In this document: piece after piece, positions 1 to 8,960 of the stretch
How the letters are laid out: every line of letters begins with the position of its first letter
How positions within the stretch are numbered: position 1 is the first letter of the stretch
From: Sulfitobacter sp. F26169L
GTDB lineage: Bacteria > Pseudomonadota > Alphaproteobacteria > Rhodobacterales > Rhodobacteraceae
Length of the DNA stretch: 64,000 bases
Direction of reading: 5' to 3'
Assembly (NCBI RefSeq): GCF_026410285.1
Contig: NZ_JAPMLP010000001.1
Location: 558,001 to 622,000, forward strand
Made by a program: the position numbers and the translations under genes
Notes under the pieces: generated by a model
Database searches by the model: none
Told to the model about the DNA's origin: nothing
Seen by the model: only the letters and a program-made list of their open reading frames with translations

Positions 1-2526
1 AACGAGTTCCGTGTCAGCATTGATGACCGCCTCCTGCTCAGTCGCGGCTTGACTGTGTTCGACGTAACGACTGCTCTTGCGGACCTGCGCGATGATACCC
101 CGCTGGGCGAGTTGGAAACCGATGCACAGACAATTGCCTTGCAGGTCGGAAACGCCGACGTGACCGTTGGCAGCATCGGCGATATCCTTATTGGCTCGAA
201 CACGAGGATTTCGGATGTCGCGCTGGTTCAACTGATCCCCGAAGACACCCAAGTCACCACTCGCGTGAATGGACAAACCGCGATCGGGCTGGATATTACC
301 CGCCAGTCAGAAGGCAATACCCTCGAAATTTCACAGGCTGTTCAAGGCGCTGTGGAGGACCTGCGCAGGGTGTTGCCGGAGGGCGTAGAGCTTATCATCT
401 CGACAGATGACGGCATCTTCATCGAGGGTGCGCTGACCGAGGTCATCAAGTCCATCGGATTGGCCACGGCAATTGTGATCCTTGTGATCTTTGCTTTCTT
501 GCGATCCGTGCGGGCAACGCTTATTCCGGCGCTCACAATTCCGATTGCTCTGATCGGTACTGTCGCTGCGATCTGGCTGACGGGTTTCTCCATCAACACA
601 ATCAGCCTTTTGGCGTTGGTTTTGGCGACAGGGATGGTGGTAGATGACTCTATTGTTGTGGTCGAGAACATCGTGCGTAAACGCAAAGAGGGCATGGGCG
701 CCTTTGCCGCCGCCGCCGCGGGCACGAACGAAGTGTTTTTTGCTGTCATTTCAACAACTGCGACACTGGCCGCCGTTTTTATCCCCATCTCCTTCCTTCC
801 CGGTCAGGCGGGGGGCGTGTTCAGCGAATTCGGCTTTGTGCTGGCCTTTGCCGTCACACTGTCATCTATCGCGGCGCTAACACTGGCCCCCGTTCTGGCA
901 GCTCTTCTGGACCCCGGTAAACACTACGGGAAATCGCAAAAAGCCTTAAAAACATCCAGCGGCCTATCACGCGGTTTTGACTGGCTGGTGGATCGCGCTA
1001 TCCGCGCGCCGCTGCTTGTGCTTGCCGTTGCTTTTGGCTTTGCGCTTATTGCGGCGGGCGCAGCGAGCACGCTTACATCGACGATCACACCGACAGAGGA
1101 TCGTGGGTTTTTCCTGATCCAGGCACGCGGTGCATCTGACACGACAGCGGAGTATCTGGACACGCAAATCATACAAATCGAAGAGATCCTCGCACCGTTT
1201 CAGAAAAACGGGCAGATTACTTCGGTGCAAAGTATCATCGGCATTGGCGGGGGTACCAGAGCTTTTATTGTCGCGCGCTTGACCGATTGGGCGGGTCGGG
1301 ACTGGACGCAGCAGGACTTGATGGGGCAGATCAACGGTATGCTCTCGACTGTGCCGGGCGTGCAGGTCTTCGCCATTTCACCAAACAGCCTTAATATTCG
1401 CGGCGGCGGCAACGGTCTGACCTTTGCGGTTAGCGGCACAAATGTTGATGAAATGACAGAGGCCGCCAACGCACTTGTAGCGGCCATGGCCCGCGATGAC
1501 GCCTTTTCCAACCCTCAGGTTTCAGGCGACAGTGTGCAGGCGCAGTTCGAGATCACCGTGGATCAGGAAATGGCCCGCATTTTCGGCCTGAGCGAAGCCG
1601 AGATCACCAAAACGATCAGTGCGCTGACCCAAGGTACTGTTGCAGTCAGTGTCTTTCTTGACGATACCGAAACCGACGTGCGTGTTGTTCCCGGCGGGCC
1701 GCCCATTAACGACCCCAACGATCTTGAAGATATACAACTTCGGCTGCCTAGCGGCGAATATGTCCCCTTGTCTTCGACGGCCACACTGACTCCGGTTGTC
1801 AGTCAATCCTCAATCGAACGTCAGGGCGGCACTTTGGCTGTCTCGGTTCAGGCAAACCTACCCGACGGCGTCGATCTGGGAACCGCTATGGCCCGCGTAG
1901 AGGAACTTGCCAGCGAGACCCTCCCCGATGGCATGGGCATCGTTTATACTGGCGAGGCGGCGTCGCTTGGTGATAGCCAGTCGGGGATGTACATGGTGTT
2001 TGGCGTCGCGGCGATTGTGGTGTTCCTCGTTTTGGCCGCGCAATTCGAAAGCATTGCAAGTGCAATCGTCATCATGTTGACCGTCCCTTTTGGCCTTGCC
2101 GCCGCGTTGCTGGCCATATCGATTACCGGCGGCTCCCTGAACTACTACAGCCAAATCGGTTTGGTGCTGTTAATCGGGGTCATGGCGAAGAATGGTATTC
2201 TGATCGTGGAATTTGCAAATCAGTTACGTGAAGCGGGTCAGGACATCGACAACGCTATCCGCGAAGCCCTGCGCCTGCGTATCCGACCAGTGATGATGAC
2301 GATGGTATCCACCGTCTTTGGCGGGTTACCCCTTGTCATGTCGTCAGGGGCGGGAGCCGAGGCACGCGTTGCGGTCGGTTGGGTCATTGTCGGCGGGCTT
2401 GGTTTTGCGACAATCTTCACCTTGTTCCTGACGCCGGTATTCTACCGTTGGATCGCTGTCTGGGGTGCCGAGCCTGGTGTGTCTGCGCGCCGTCTGCAGC
2501 AAGAGAGACAGCGGTTAATCGCATAA
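1..2526 (+). CDS. RND-family efflux transporter permease (5' end outside window)
   Basis: Inner-membrane proton-driven efflux pump of the HAE-1 resistance-nodulation-division family, which exports drugs or hydrophobic compounds with a periplasmic adaptor and an outer-membrane channel. The reading frame is open from base 1, so the gene starts outside the window and 841 C-terminal residues are present; the in-frame TTG at 49 is not a start. The first TM block is followed by the proton-relay motif GMVVDDSIVV near residue 215. A second TM block carries GVMAKNGILIVEF near residue 728. Two large periplasmic loops separate the blocks, as in the family. The adaptor gene probably lies upstream. The substrate cannot be read from sequence. 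Confidence 0.93.
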   Translation, partial: NEFRVSIDDRLLLSRGLTVFDVTTALADLRDDTPLGELETDAQTIALQVGNADVTVGSIGDILIGSNTRISDVALVQLIPEDTQVTTRVNGQTAIGLDITRQSEGNTLEISQAVQGAVEDLRRVLPEGVELIISTDDGIFIEGALTEVIKSIGLATAIVILVIFAFLRSVRATLIPALTIPIALIGTVAAIWLTGFSINTISLLALVLATGMVVDDSIVVVENIVRKRKEGMGAFAAAAAGTNEVFFAVISTTATLAAVFIPISFLPGQAGGVFSEFGFVLAFAVTLSSIAALTLAPVLAALLDPGKHYGKSQKALKTSSGLSRGFDWLVDRAIRAPLLVLAVAFGFALIAAGAASTLTSTITPTEDRGFFLIQARGASDTTAEYLDTQIIQIEEILAPFQKNGQITSVQSIIGIGGGTRAFIVARLTDWAGRDWTQQDLMGQINGMLSTVPGVQVFAISPNSLNIRGGGNGLTFAVSGTNVDEMTEAANALVAAMARDDAFSNPQVSGDSVQAQFEITVDQEMARIFGLSEAEITKTISALTQGTVAVSVFLDDTETDVRVVPGGPPINDPNDLEDIQLRLPSGEYVPLSSTATLTPVVSQSSIERQGGTLAVSVQANLPDGVDLGTAMARVEELASETLPDGMGIVYTGEAASLGDSQSGMYMVFGVAAIVVFLVLAAQFESIASAIVIMLTVPFGLAAALLAISITGGSLNYYSQIGLVLLIGVMAKNGILIVEFANQLREAGQDIDNAIREALRLRIRPVMMTMVSTVFGGLPLVMSSGAGAEARVAVGWVIVGGLGFATIFTLFLTPVFYRWIAVWGAEPGVSARRLQQERQRLIA

Positions 2527-2763
2527 AAGTAGAAAGATTATTAGGTGCAGTCGCCGAGACCATCTTTCTTCCGCGTCACGGTTTCCAATGTCGTGCGCGG
2601 CATAAGACGGTCCAAAAATCACGAAGGTTGACACTATGGAAGGTCCGGTCCGCTGAAACACACCGAACTATCGAAAAGACAATAATATGTCTGCAAACAA
2701 ACTTCGGGCCACCCGAGACCGTATCCTAGCGGACCTGTTCGACCAGCTGCATGTACCCGTTAT

Positions 2764-4818
2764 CTACGCCGCCGCATAAGCGTTCATGGTGAGCAATTCA
2801 TATTCCGCGACCACCTCGTTGTTCTGGTTGGTCACAGTAACATGCCAGCGAACCTGACCATACTCTGCCGTACGGGGGGTCTTTTTCTTGACGGTGAGGC
2901 GAACCTTGATTTCGTCGTCAGGTGACACGGGCTTCATAAAGTTCAGGTTAGAAAGGCCTGTGTTGGCCAGTACCGGGCCGGGATCGGGGTGGACAAACAG
3001 GCCCGCGGCAAAGCTGAGCAACAGATAGCCGTGCGCGACCCGTCCGGGGAAAAACGGGTTCGCTTTGGCGGCGTCCTCGTCCATGTGACCGTAGAATGTA
3101 TCGCCTGTGAAATGGGCAAAGGTTTCAATGTCTTGCAATGTTACCTTGCGGGATTCGGTATAGAGTGTCTCTCCCAATTGCAGTTCGTGATAGGTGCGGG
3201 TGAAAGGGTGCGGTCCGCCGGTGTGTTCGCGCGCGCCTGCCACCCATTGCCCGCCGATTGCAGTCAGGATATCGGGGCTGCCCTGTACTGCCGTGCGCTG
3301 CATGTAATGCATCACGCCGCGAACGCCGCCCAACTCCTCACCGCCACCTGCACGGCCCGGACCGCCATGCACCATATGCGGCATGGGTGCGCCGTGGCCT
3401 GTTGCCTCGGCCATGGAATCGGCGTTGTTGAAATAAAGCCGCCCGTGCCATGCGGCGGCCCCCATCACCATTTGCCGCGCCAGATCACCGTCACGGGTGA
3501 TGACAGAGGCCACAAGAGAGCCTTTGCCACGGTTCAGCAACGCAATGGCATGATCCGCGTCGCGGTACGGCATGATGGTGCTGACAGGGCCGAAAGCCTC
3601 GGTGTCGTGGAGGCGTTCGGCGCTGTCGGGGTTGGCGCAGTGAAACAGCATCGGCGGCAGGAACGCGCCTTTTTCACGGTCTGCGCCGTGAACGGTGAAA
3701 TCATCAGGGTCACCAAAGACGCGCTCTGCCTCGGACCCCAGAAGGGCTGCTTTCTCCAGTACGTCATCACGCTGGCCCGTGCTGACCAGTGCGCCCATGC
3801 GGGTGGCCGGATCGCGCGGATCACCGATGGTGGTTTTGGCCAGACGCGCCGACAATGCCTCGATCACCGCCTGTACCTGGCCTTCGGGGGCCATGATGCG
3901 GCGGATGGCGGTGCATTTCTGCCCCGCCTTGGTGGTCATTTCGCGGTGCGCTTCCTTGATGAACAGATCAAATTCCGGCGTATCGGGCAGGGCGTCCGGC
4001 CCCAGAACCGATGCATTCAGGCTGTCTTGTTCCGCCACAAACCGCACCGCATTTTCCAGCAGATGCGGGGTGGAACGCAGTTTAAGCGCGGTCTTGGCAG
4101 AGCCTGTGAAGCTGACGACATCCTGTGCATCGGTGTGCAGCAGCAGATCACCGATGCCGCCCGACACCAGTTGCAACGCCCCTTCGGGCAAAATACCGCT
4201 ATCGAGCATCAACTGCACACACAAATGGGTGACATAGCAGGTTGCGGTGGCGGGTTTTACGATGCTGGGCACACCGGCGAGGAAGGTGGGCGCGAATTTC
4301 TCCAACATGCCCCAGACGGGAAAATTGTAGGCGTTGATATGAATGCCGACCCCTTGCAACGGCACACAAACATGCTGGCCTTGAAACGTTCCCGTGCGGC
4401 CCAGTTGCTCAAGCTCGCCATCAAGATAGATCTGCGCATCGGGCATTTCGCGCCGGCCTTTGGCGGCAAAAACAAACATCGTGCCGATACCGCCGTCGAT
4501 GTCGAATGCGTGATCGGATTGCGTGGCGCCGGTTTCAAACGACAGATCATACAGCTTTTGCTTGTGCGCGCTCAGGTGCTGCGCCAGCGCCTTGAGCATC
4601 CGCGCGCGGTCGTGGAAGGTGAGGGCGCGTAATTTCGGGCCGCCAACCTCACGGGCGTACGCGTGCATCGCCCCCGTATCCAGAGCATCGTTGCCAGCCT
4701 GCGCTATCACATCGCCGGTGATTGCCGACGCAATGGCGCGCGCGCCGCTATCCGGTGCAATCCAGCGGCCTGCGGCAAAAGAGGGGATCATCATCATGGT
4801 AGTACCCTTAGTGGTCAT
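2764..4818 (-). CDS. paaZ: Bifunctional oxepin-CoA hydrolase / semialdehyde dehydrogenase PaaZ
   Basis: Ring-opening enzyme of aerobic phenylacetyl-CoA catabolism. The C-terminal MaoC-like hydratase opens oxepin-CoA and the N-terminal aldehyde dehydrogenase oxidises the resulting semialdehyde. The 684 residues match full-length PaaZ. The dehydrogenase domain covers about residues 1-520, with the nucleophile in GQKCTAIRR (Cys302). The hydratase domain covers about 540-680, with the GDTFYGHMDEDAAKANPFFP motif. Both active sites look intact, unlike the hydratase-only paralogs linked to tropone synthesis in some roseobacters. The ATG overlaps the end of paaE by 11 bases, which suggests translational coupling. 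It is the last gene of the paa operon. Confidence 0.95.
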   Translation of the reverse strand: MTTKGTTMMMIPSFAAGRWIAPDSGARAIASAITGDVIAQAGNDALDTGAMHAYAREVGGPKLRALTFHDRARMLKALAQHLSAHKQKLYDLSFETGATQSDHAFDIDGGIGTMFVFAAKGRREMPDAQIYLDGELEQLGRTGTFQGQHVCVPLQGVGIHINAYNFPVWGMLEKFAPTFLAGVPSIVKPATATCYVTHLCVQLMLDSGILPEGALQLVSGGIGDLLLHTDAQDVVSFTGSAKTALKLRSTPHLLENAVRFVAEQDSLNASVLGPDALPDTPEFDLFIKEAHREMTTKAGQKCTAIRRIMAPEGQVQAVIEALSARLAKTTIGDPRDPATRMGALVSTGQRDDVLEKAALLGSEAERVFGDPDDFTVHGADREKGAFLPPMLFHCANPDSAERLHDTEAFGPVSTIMPYRDADHAIALLNRGKGSLVASVITRDGDLARQMVMGAAAWHGRLYFNNADSMAEATGHGAPMPHMVHGGPGRAGGGEELGGVRGVMHYMQRTAVQGSPDILTAIGGQWVAGAREHTGGPHPFTRTYHELQLGETLYTESRKVTLQDIETFAHFTGDTFYGHMDEDAAKANPFFPGRVAHGYLLLSFAAGLFVHPDPGPVLANTGLSNLNFMKPVSPDDEIKVRLTVKKKTPRTAEYGQVRWHVTVTNQNNEVVAEYELLTMNAYAAA

Positions 4819-5875
4819 AGTCGAATTTCACCGTATCGCTCAGCGGATAGCACTGGCACGACAGAACAAATCCCGCCGCAACTTCATAGTCTTCCAGCGC
4901 GTGATTGGTCAGCATCTCGACCTCGCCTTCGGTCACCCGGGCGCGGCATGTCGAACAGACACCGGCCTTGCAGGCAAACGGCGCATCCACGGCGTTTTCG
5001 AGCGCGGCTTCAAGCAGGCTCATGTCACGCGGCATACTAAAGCTGCGGGTGGCACCATCCATCCGGACGGTTGCCTGTGTTGTGGCGCCCGATTGTGCAG
5101 CACTTGCAGTGATCGCGGCCTTCTTGGCGCGCCCCTGTTGCGAGGCCCCGAACAGTTCGAATTTGATCTGGTCCTCGTCAAGACCGTGGTCGCGTAGCGC
5201 AGCGGCGATGCCCAGCATCATCGGCTCCGGGCCGCAGATAAACGCGGTATCGACCGACGTGATATCAATCCAGCGGCTGAACAGTTGGGCGCATTTTTCC
5301 GTATCCACAAGACCGGTGAACAGGTCAATGTCCTGCGCGTCTGCCTCCAGCACATGAATGACATTCACACGGCCCATGTAGGTATTTTTCAGATCTTCAA
5401 GCTCGGCACGGAACATGATCGTGTTCACTGCGCGGTTGGCATAGACCAGCGTGAAGCGTGAATTCGGCTCCCGCGTCAGCACCGTGCGCAGGATTGACAA
5501 CACAGGCGTGATCCCCGACCCGCCGGCAAAGCCCAGATAATGGCGGTGTGCGTCCGCGTCGAGTGTGGAGTGGAAATTGCCCATCGGCGGCATCGCTTCG
5601 AGCGTGTCGCCGATTTTCAGCTCCTCGTTTGCCCAGGTGGAAAAGGCACCGCCGTCCACCCGTTTGATTCCCACCTGCAAGGTGCCATCATCCAGCCCCG
5701 CGCAGATCGAATAGCTGCGGCGCAGTTCTTCGCCGTCGAACGCGCGGCGGAACGTCAGGTACTGGCCCTGGATAAAGTCGAATGCGCCCCCCTCGGGCGG
5801 CGCAAGACTGACGACCACGGCGTCGCGGATGGTTTTGTGAATATCGGTTACCGTCAGAGGGTGGAAACGCGCCAT
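4808..5875 (-). CDS. paaE: Phenylacetyl-CoA epoxidase reductase subunit PaaE
   Basis: Electron-transfer subunit that passes electrons from NADPH through FAD and a [2Fe-2S] centre to the PaaA di-iron site. The 355 residues start at the ATG encoding MARFHPLTVTD; an upstream in-frame GTG at 6064 would run through paaD and is rejected. The order is FAD-binding domain (RRSYSICAG near residue 55), NAD(P)-binding domain (GFAGGSGITPVLS), then a C-terminal plant-type ferredoxin domain with CKAGVCSTCRARV. It starts 7 bases after paaD ends and overlaps paaZ, as expected for one transcript. Confidence 0.95.
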   Translation of the reverse strand: MARFHPLTVTDIHKTIRDAVVVSLAPPEGGAFDFIQGQYLTFRRAFDGEELRRSYSICAGLDDGTLQVGIKRVDGGAFSTWANEELKIGDTLEAMPPMGNFHSTLDADAHRHYLGFAGGSGITPVLSILRTVLTREPNSRFTLVYANRAVNTIMFRAELEDLKNTYMGRVNVIHVLEADAQDIDLFTGLVDTEKCAQLFSRWIDITSVDTAFICGPEPMMLGIAAALRDHGLDEDQIKFELFGASQQGRAKKAAITASAAQSGATTQATVRMDGATRSFSMPRDMSLLEAALENAVDAPFACKAGVCSTCRARVTEGEVEMLTNHALEDYEVAAGFVLSCQCYPLSDTVKFDYDH

Positions 5876-5882
5876 AAAATCC

Positions 5883-6341
5883 TCAGATACATTTGAAATA
5901 GTCGAAAGGTTCAAGACAGCTGAGACAGCGCCAATGGGCCTTGCAGGGGGTCGATCCGAACTGGCTGACTTTCTGCAGATCGCTCGAGCGGCATCGGGGG
6001 CAGTGTGATGGTCCACCCGCAGGCGAGGGCGGCGCGATGCCGTAGCTTTCCAGCTTTGCCGCACCTTTGGCGGACAGCCAGTCGGTGGTCCATGGCGGCG
6101 AAAGCTGCATTTTCAGGCGGATTTTGTCTACGCCATGATCGCGCAGCGCGGTTTCAACGTCCAGATTGATGATGCTGGTGGCAGGACAGCCCGAATATGT
6201 GGGCGTGATCGCGACTTCCAGCGTGTCTCCGTCCCAGATCACATCACGGATGATGCCCAGATCAACCACCGATATCACCGGAATTTCGGGGTCGGGCACT
6301 TTATCGAGCCAGCCCCAGACGGTTTGCACATCGGGTTTCAC
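5883..6341 (-). CDS. paaD: Phenylacetyl-CoA epoxidase assembly protein PaaD
   Basis: DUF59/MIP18-type Fe-S maturation factor needed for an active phenylacetyl-CoA epoxidase. It has the family core VPDPEIPVISVVDLGI and TPTYSGCPA, plus a C-terminal cysteine cluster with CPRC and two further pairs that probably binds metal. The start chosen is the GTG at 6341 (152 residues), whose GTGA overlaps the TGA of paaC by four bases. Another GTG at 6374 gives 11 more residues inside paaC. Neither has a strong Shine-Dalgarno sequence, so reinitiation from paaC is likely. Confidence 0.92.
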   Translation of the reverse strand: MKPDVQTVWGWLDKVPDPEIPVISVVDLGIIRDVIWDGDTLEVAITPTYSGCPATSIINLDVETALRDHGVDKIRLKMQLSPPWTTDWLSAKGAAKLESYGIAPPSPAGGPSHCPRCRSSDLQKVSQFGSTPCKAHWRCLSCLEPFDYFKCI

Positions 6342-7096
6342 CAGTTGGCACCGGGATAGGCCCGTTGCAGCCACTGCATTTGCGTCAGCATGTGGCCCAG
6401 ATGTTCGGTATGGCGCACGCCTGTGCGGCCCCCTTTATGGGCAAATTCGTCTTCGGGGATGGCCAGCGTCGCCTCTATCAGAGTGGCGCGCACAGTCTGC
6501 ATCCAGCTATCTTTCAGCGTTTCAGGGGCAGGGACAACACCGGTGGCGGCCATCTGCGCGTCGACTTCGTCGCTTTCGAACATCTCGCCAACGTAGGGCC
6601 ACAGCAGGGTCAACGCGTCCTGCATTCTTGCATGGCTTTGCTCGGTACCATCGCCCAGTGCGATCACCGTTTCGGCAGAGCGCTCAAGGTGATAGGTTGC
6701 TTCCTTGACGGCTTTGGCCGCGATTTCGGCTATCCTGTGATCGTTGGATTGCGCAAGCGCCGCCAGCAACGGGCGGTGCCATGCATCAAACAGGAACTGG
6801 CGCATTATGGTATGGCCGAAATCACCATTCGGGCGCTCGACCATCAGGATATTGCGGAAATCCCAAACATCGCGCAGCATCGCCAGATCATCGGCGCTGC
6901 GTCCCGCGCTCTCAACCTCGGCAGCGTAGCCAAGCCACATCTGCGTCTGCCCGATCAGGTCCAACGCAGTGTTGGCCAGTGCAATGTCTTCTTCCAACAC
7001 GGGTGCCTTACCGCACCATTCCGATACGCGGTGACCCAGCACAAGTGTATTATCCCCCAGCCGCAGCAGGGTTTGAAACAGCGCATCCTGTGGCAT
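6338..7096 (-). CDS. paaC: Phenylacetyl-CoA epoxidase structural subunit PaaC
   Basis: Ferritin-like structural partner of PaaA in the epoxidase that converts phenylacetyl-CoA to the 1,2-epoxide. The 252 residues equal the usual family length. The N-terminus LLRLGDNTLVLGHRVSEWCG and the helical core are typical; it keeps the fold but is not the catalytic subunit. Its ATG shares one base with the paaB stop codon (TAATG), and its own stop overlaps the paaD start, so translation of B, C and D appears coupled. Confidence 0.95.
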   Translation of the reverse strand: MPQDALFQTLLRLGDNTLVLGHRVSEWCGKAPVLEEDIALANTALDLIGQTQMWLGYAAEVESAGRSADDLAMLRDVWDFRNILMVERPNGDFGHTIMRQFLFDAWHRPLLAALAQSNDHRIAEIAAKAVKEATYHLERSAETVIALGDGTEQSHARMQDALTLLWPYVGEMFESDEVDAQMAATGVVPAPETLKDSWMQTVRATLIEATLAIPEDEFAHKGGRTGVRHTEHLGHMLTQMQWLQRAYPGANW

Positions 7097-7440
7097 TACA
7101 TATGACCCACTTCGTCAGGCACGTCAAAAAATGTGGGGTGGCGGTATACCTTGTCATTGGCAGGATCATACAACGCCTCTTTGTCACCGGGGGCAGAGGC
7201 ATGAATGGATGCGGCCTCTACCACCCAGATGCTGACACCTTCGTTGCGGCGGGTGTACACATCGCGCGCATTCTTGATTGCCATGGCGGCGTCAGGGGCG
7301 TGCAATGATCCGACATGACGGTGTGAAAGCCCGTGCTGGCCGCGGATGAATACCTCGAAGAGGGGCCATTCACCTGTGCGCTTGGGCTCGGGTTTCGGGG
7401 CCGCTGTTTTATCGTAGGCCGAGGGGGCAGGGCTGCTCAT
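7096..7440 (-). CDS. paaB: Phenylacetyl-CoA epoxidase subunit PaaB
   Basis: Small bridging subunit of the epoxidase complex. The family core runs from EWPLFEVFIRGQHGLSHRHV to the C-terminus. The start is the ATG at 7440, preceded by GGAG eight bases upstream, giving 114 residues. This is about 20 longer at the N-terminus than typical PaaB, with an Ala/Pro/Lys-rich tail. A longer frame reaching into the DUF3291 gene is rejected because it lacks homology and this ribosome site explains the start. The stop overlaps paaC. Confidence 0.94.
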   Translation of the reverse strand: MSSPAPSAYDKTAAPKPEPKRTGEWPLFEVFIRGQHGLSHRHVGSLHAPDAAMAIKNARDVYTRRNEGVSIWVVEAASIHASAPGDKEALYDPANDKVYRHPTFFDVPDEVGHM

Positions 7441-7445
7441 GTGTA

Positions 7446-7922
7446 TTACTCCGCTGCGAGGGGCGCGCACCGTGCGCTGCGCCATTGTGTTGCATCCTGA
7501 AGGTGGTCCCACCCGAAAACGTGATCGCTGGAACCGTGTGCATTGTCGTGATCAAGTCGCGCCTGCGCTTCGCTGATGTCGGGGTGGTGGTCCTCGTCGA
7601 TCCGCCACATGGCAAATCCCATCCGGTCCATCGCCTGAAACCATTTGTCACGGTTGGCATAGAACTGCTTGTGCAACGTTTCGCAGACAAACCGTTTTAA
7701 TGCGGCCACATCACGCCACACAGACAGGTTGACGATCACCCTGGGATCATCACCGATCTGCGTATCCGTGGCGTTGCCGCTGGAATCAACATAGTGCCAG
7801 ATAAATCCCTCCATCCGCTCCGCGATGCCATCGACGCGTTCCAGATAGTCTGTGAACCCCGCCACAGCGGGGTAATCTATCGGGTGGGTCAGATGCGCGA
7901 TGTTGTTATCTGCCAGACACAT
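7446..7922 (-). CDS. DUF3291 domain protein embedded in the paa operon
   Basis: A 158-residue protein with the DUF3291 pattern: the N-terminal IAHLTHPIDYPAVAGFTDYL, the central IVNLSVWRDVAALKRFV, and the Trp/His-rich MGFAMWRIDEDHHPDISEAQ. DUF3291 proteins are predicted to share the dimeric alpha-beta barrel fold of antibiotic-biosynthesis monooxygenases, but no reaction is established. The ATG shares one base with the paaA stop (TAATG), and the gene ends five bases before paaB, so it is an integral operon member placed between two epoxidase subunits. A role in handling toxic epoxide or oxepin intermediates is only an inference. Confidence 0.88.
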   Translation of the reverse strand: MCLADNNIAHLTHPIDYPAVAGFTDYLERVDGIAERMEGFIWHYVDSSGNATDTQIGDDPRVIVNLSVWRDVAALKRFVCETLHKQFYANRDKWFQAMDRMGFAMWRIDEDHHPDISEAQARLDHDNAHGSSDHVFGWDHLQDATQWRSARCAPLAAE

Positions 7923-8914
7923 TACTCAGCCGCCATTTTGGCAGCGCGCTTTTTCGCGGCGTGCGCCAGCATACCGTCGCGCACCCATGCGCCGTCTTCC
8001 CACGCCTTTTTGCGGGTGCTCAAACGGTCCACGTTGCAGGGGCCGTTGCCTTTGAGAACGTCAAAGAATTCGGTCCAGTCCGGTTCGGCAAAATCATAGC
8101 CGCCTTTTTCATCGTTCCACGCAAGTGTGGCATCGGGAACGGTCAGGCCGAGATATTCGGCCTGCGGCACGGTCTGGTCTACAAATTTCTGGCGCAGCTC
8201 GTCATTGGTGTTCATCTTGATTTTCCACGCCATGGATTGCGCGGAATGGACGCTGTCTTTGTCGGACGGTCCGAACATCATCAGTGACGGATACCAGAAG
8301 CGGTTCAGCGCATCCTGTGCCATCTTTTTCTGCGCGTCCGTGCCGGCACACATCTTCATCATGATGTCAAAGCCCTGCCGCTGGTGAAACGATTCCTCTT
8401 TGCAGATCCGCACCATGGCGCGCGCGTATGGGCCATAGGACGTGCGTTGCAGCGGCACCTGGTTCATGATCGCGGCACCATCCACCAGCCAGCCGACAGC
8501 GCCCATGTCGGCCCATGTCAGGGTCGGATAGTTGAAGATCGACGAATATTTCATCCTCCCTTCGTTCAGCGCCTCGAACATCTCGTCGCGGGTGATGCCC
8601 AACGTTTCCGCCGCGCAGTAAAGGTACAGACCATGGCCCGCCTCGTCCTGCACTTTGGCCAGCAGGATCGCCTTGCGTTCAAGCGTGGGGGCGCGGCTGA
8701 TCCAGTTGCCCTCGGGGAGCTGGCCCACGATTTCACTGTGGGCGTGCTGCCCGATCTGACGGATCAGGTTCTTGCGGTAGCCCTCAGGCATCCAGTCCTT
8801 CGGCTCGATCTTGCCGCCCGCGTCGATCCGCTCCTGAAATGCGCGCTCCTGCGGGTCCATTTCTTCCCGAGTTTTAACACCTTGGCCGGTCGATTTGATC
8901 ATCTGTGCGTACAT
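7922..8914 (-). CDS. paaA: Phenylacetyl-CoA epoxidase catalytic subunit PaaA
   Basis: Catalytic di-iron subunit that epoxidises the aromatic ring of phenylacetyl-CoA. The 330 residues match the family. Iron ligands lie in the paired motifs [13 protein letters not shown] (about residue 90) and [14 protein letters not shown] (about residue 175). It starts at the ATG at 8914, 46 bases after the thiolase stop. It is coupled to the DUF3291 gene by an overlapping stop and start. Confidence 0.96.
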   Translation of the reverse strand: MYAQMIKSTGQGVKTREEMDPQERAFQERIDAGGKIEPKDWMPEGYRKNLIRQIGQHAHSEIVGQLPEGNWISRAPTLERKAILLAKVQDEAGHGLYLYCAAETLGITRDEMFEALNEGRMKYSSIFNYPTLTWADMGAVGWLVDGAAIMNQVPLQRTSYGPYARAMVRICKEESFHQRQGFDIMMKMCAGTDAQKKMAQDALNRFWYPSLMMFGPSDKDSVHSAQSMAWKIKMNTNDELRQKFVDQTVPQAEYLGLTVPDATLAWNDEKGGYDFAEPDWTEFFDVLKGNGPCNVDRLSTRKKAWEDGAWVRDGMLAHAAKKRAAKMAAE

Positions 8915-8960
8915 TGTCTAAATCCCTTTCAAAAATGGCAGTGGTCCAGCGTTGGTCGGC

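Noticed and set aside
49-2526. TTG at 49 as the start of the RND pump
   Set aside because: The frame is open to base 1 and the family's N-terminal domains are missing, so the gene begins outside the window.
2989-4632. 547-codon open frame on the plus strand opposite paaZ
   Set aside because: It mirrors a high-GC coding gene on the other strand, has Cys/His/Arg-rich low-similarity sequence and no ribosome site; paaZ fully explains the region.
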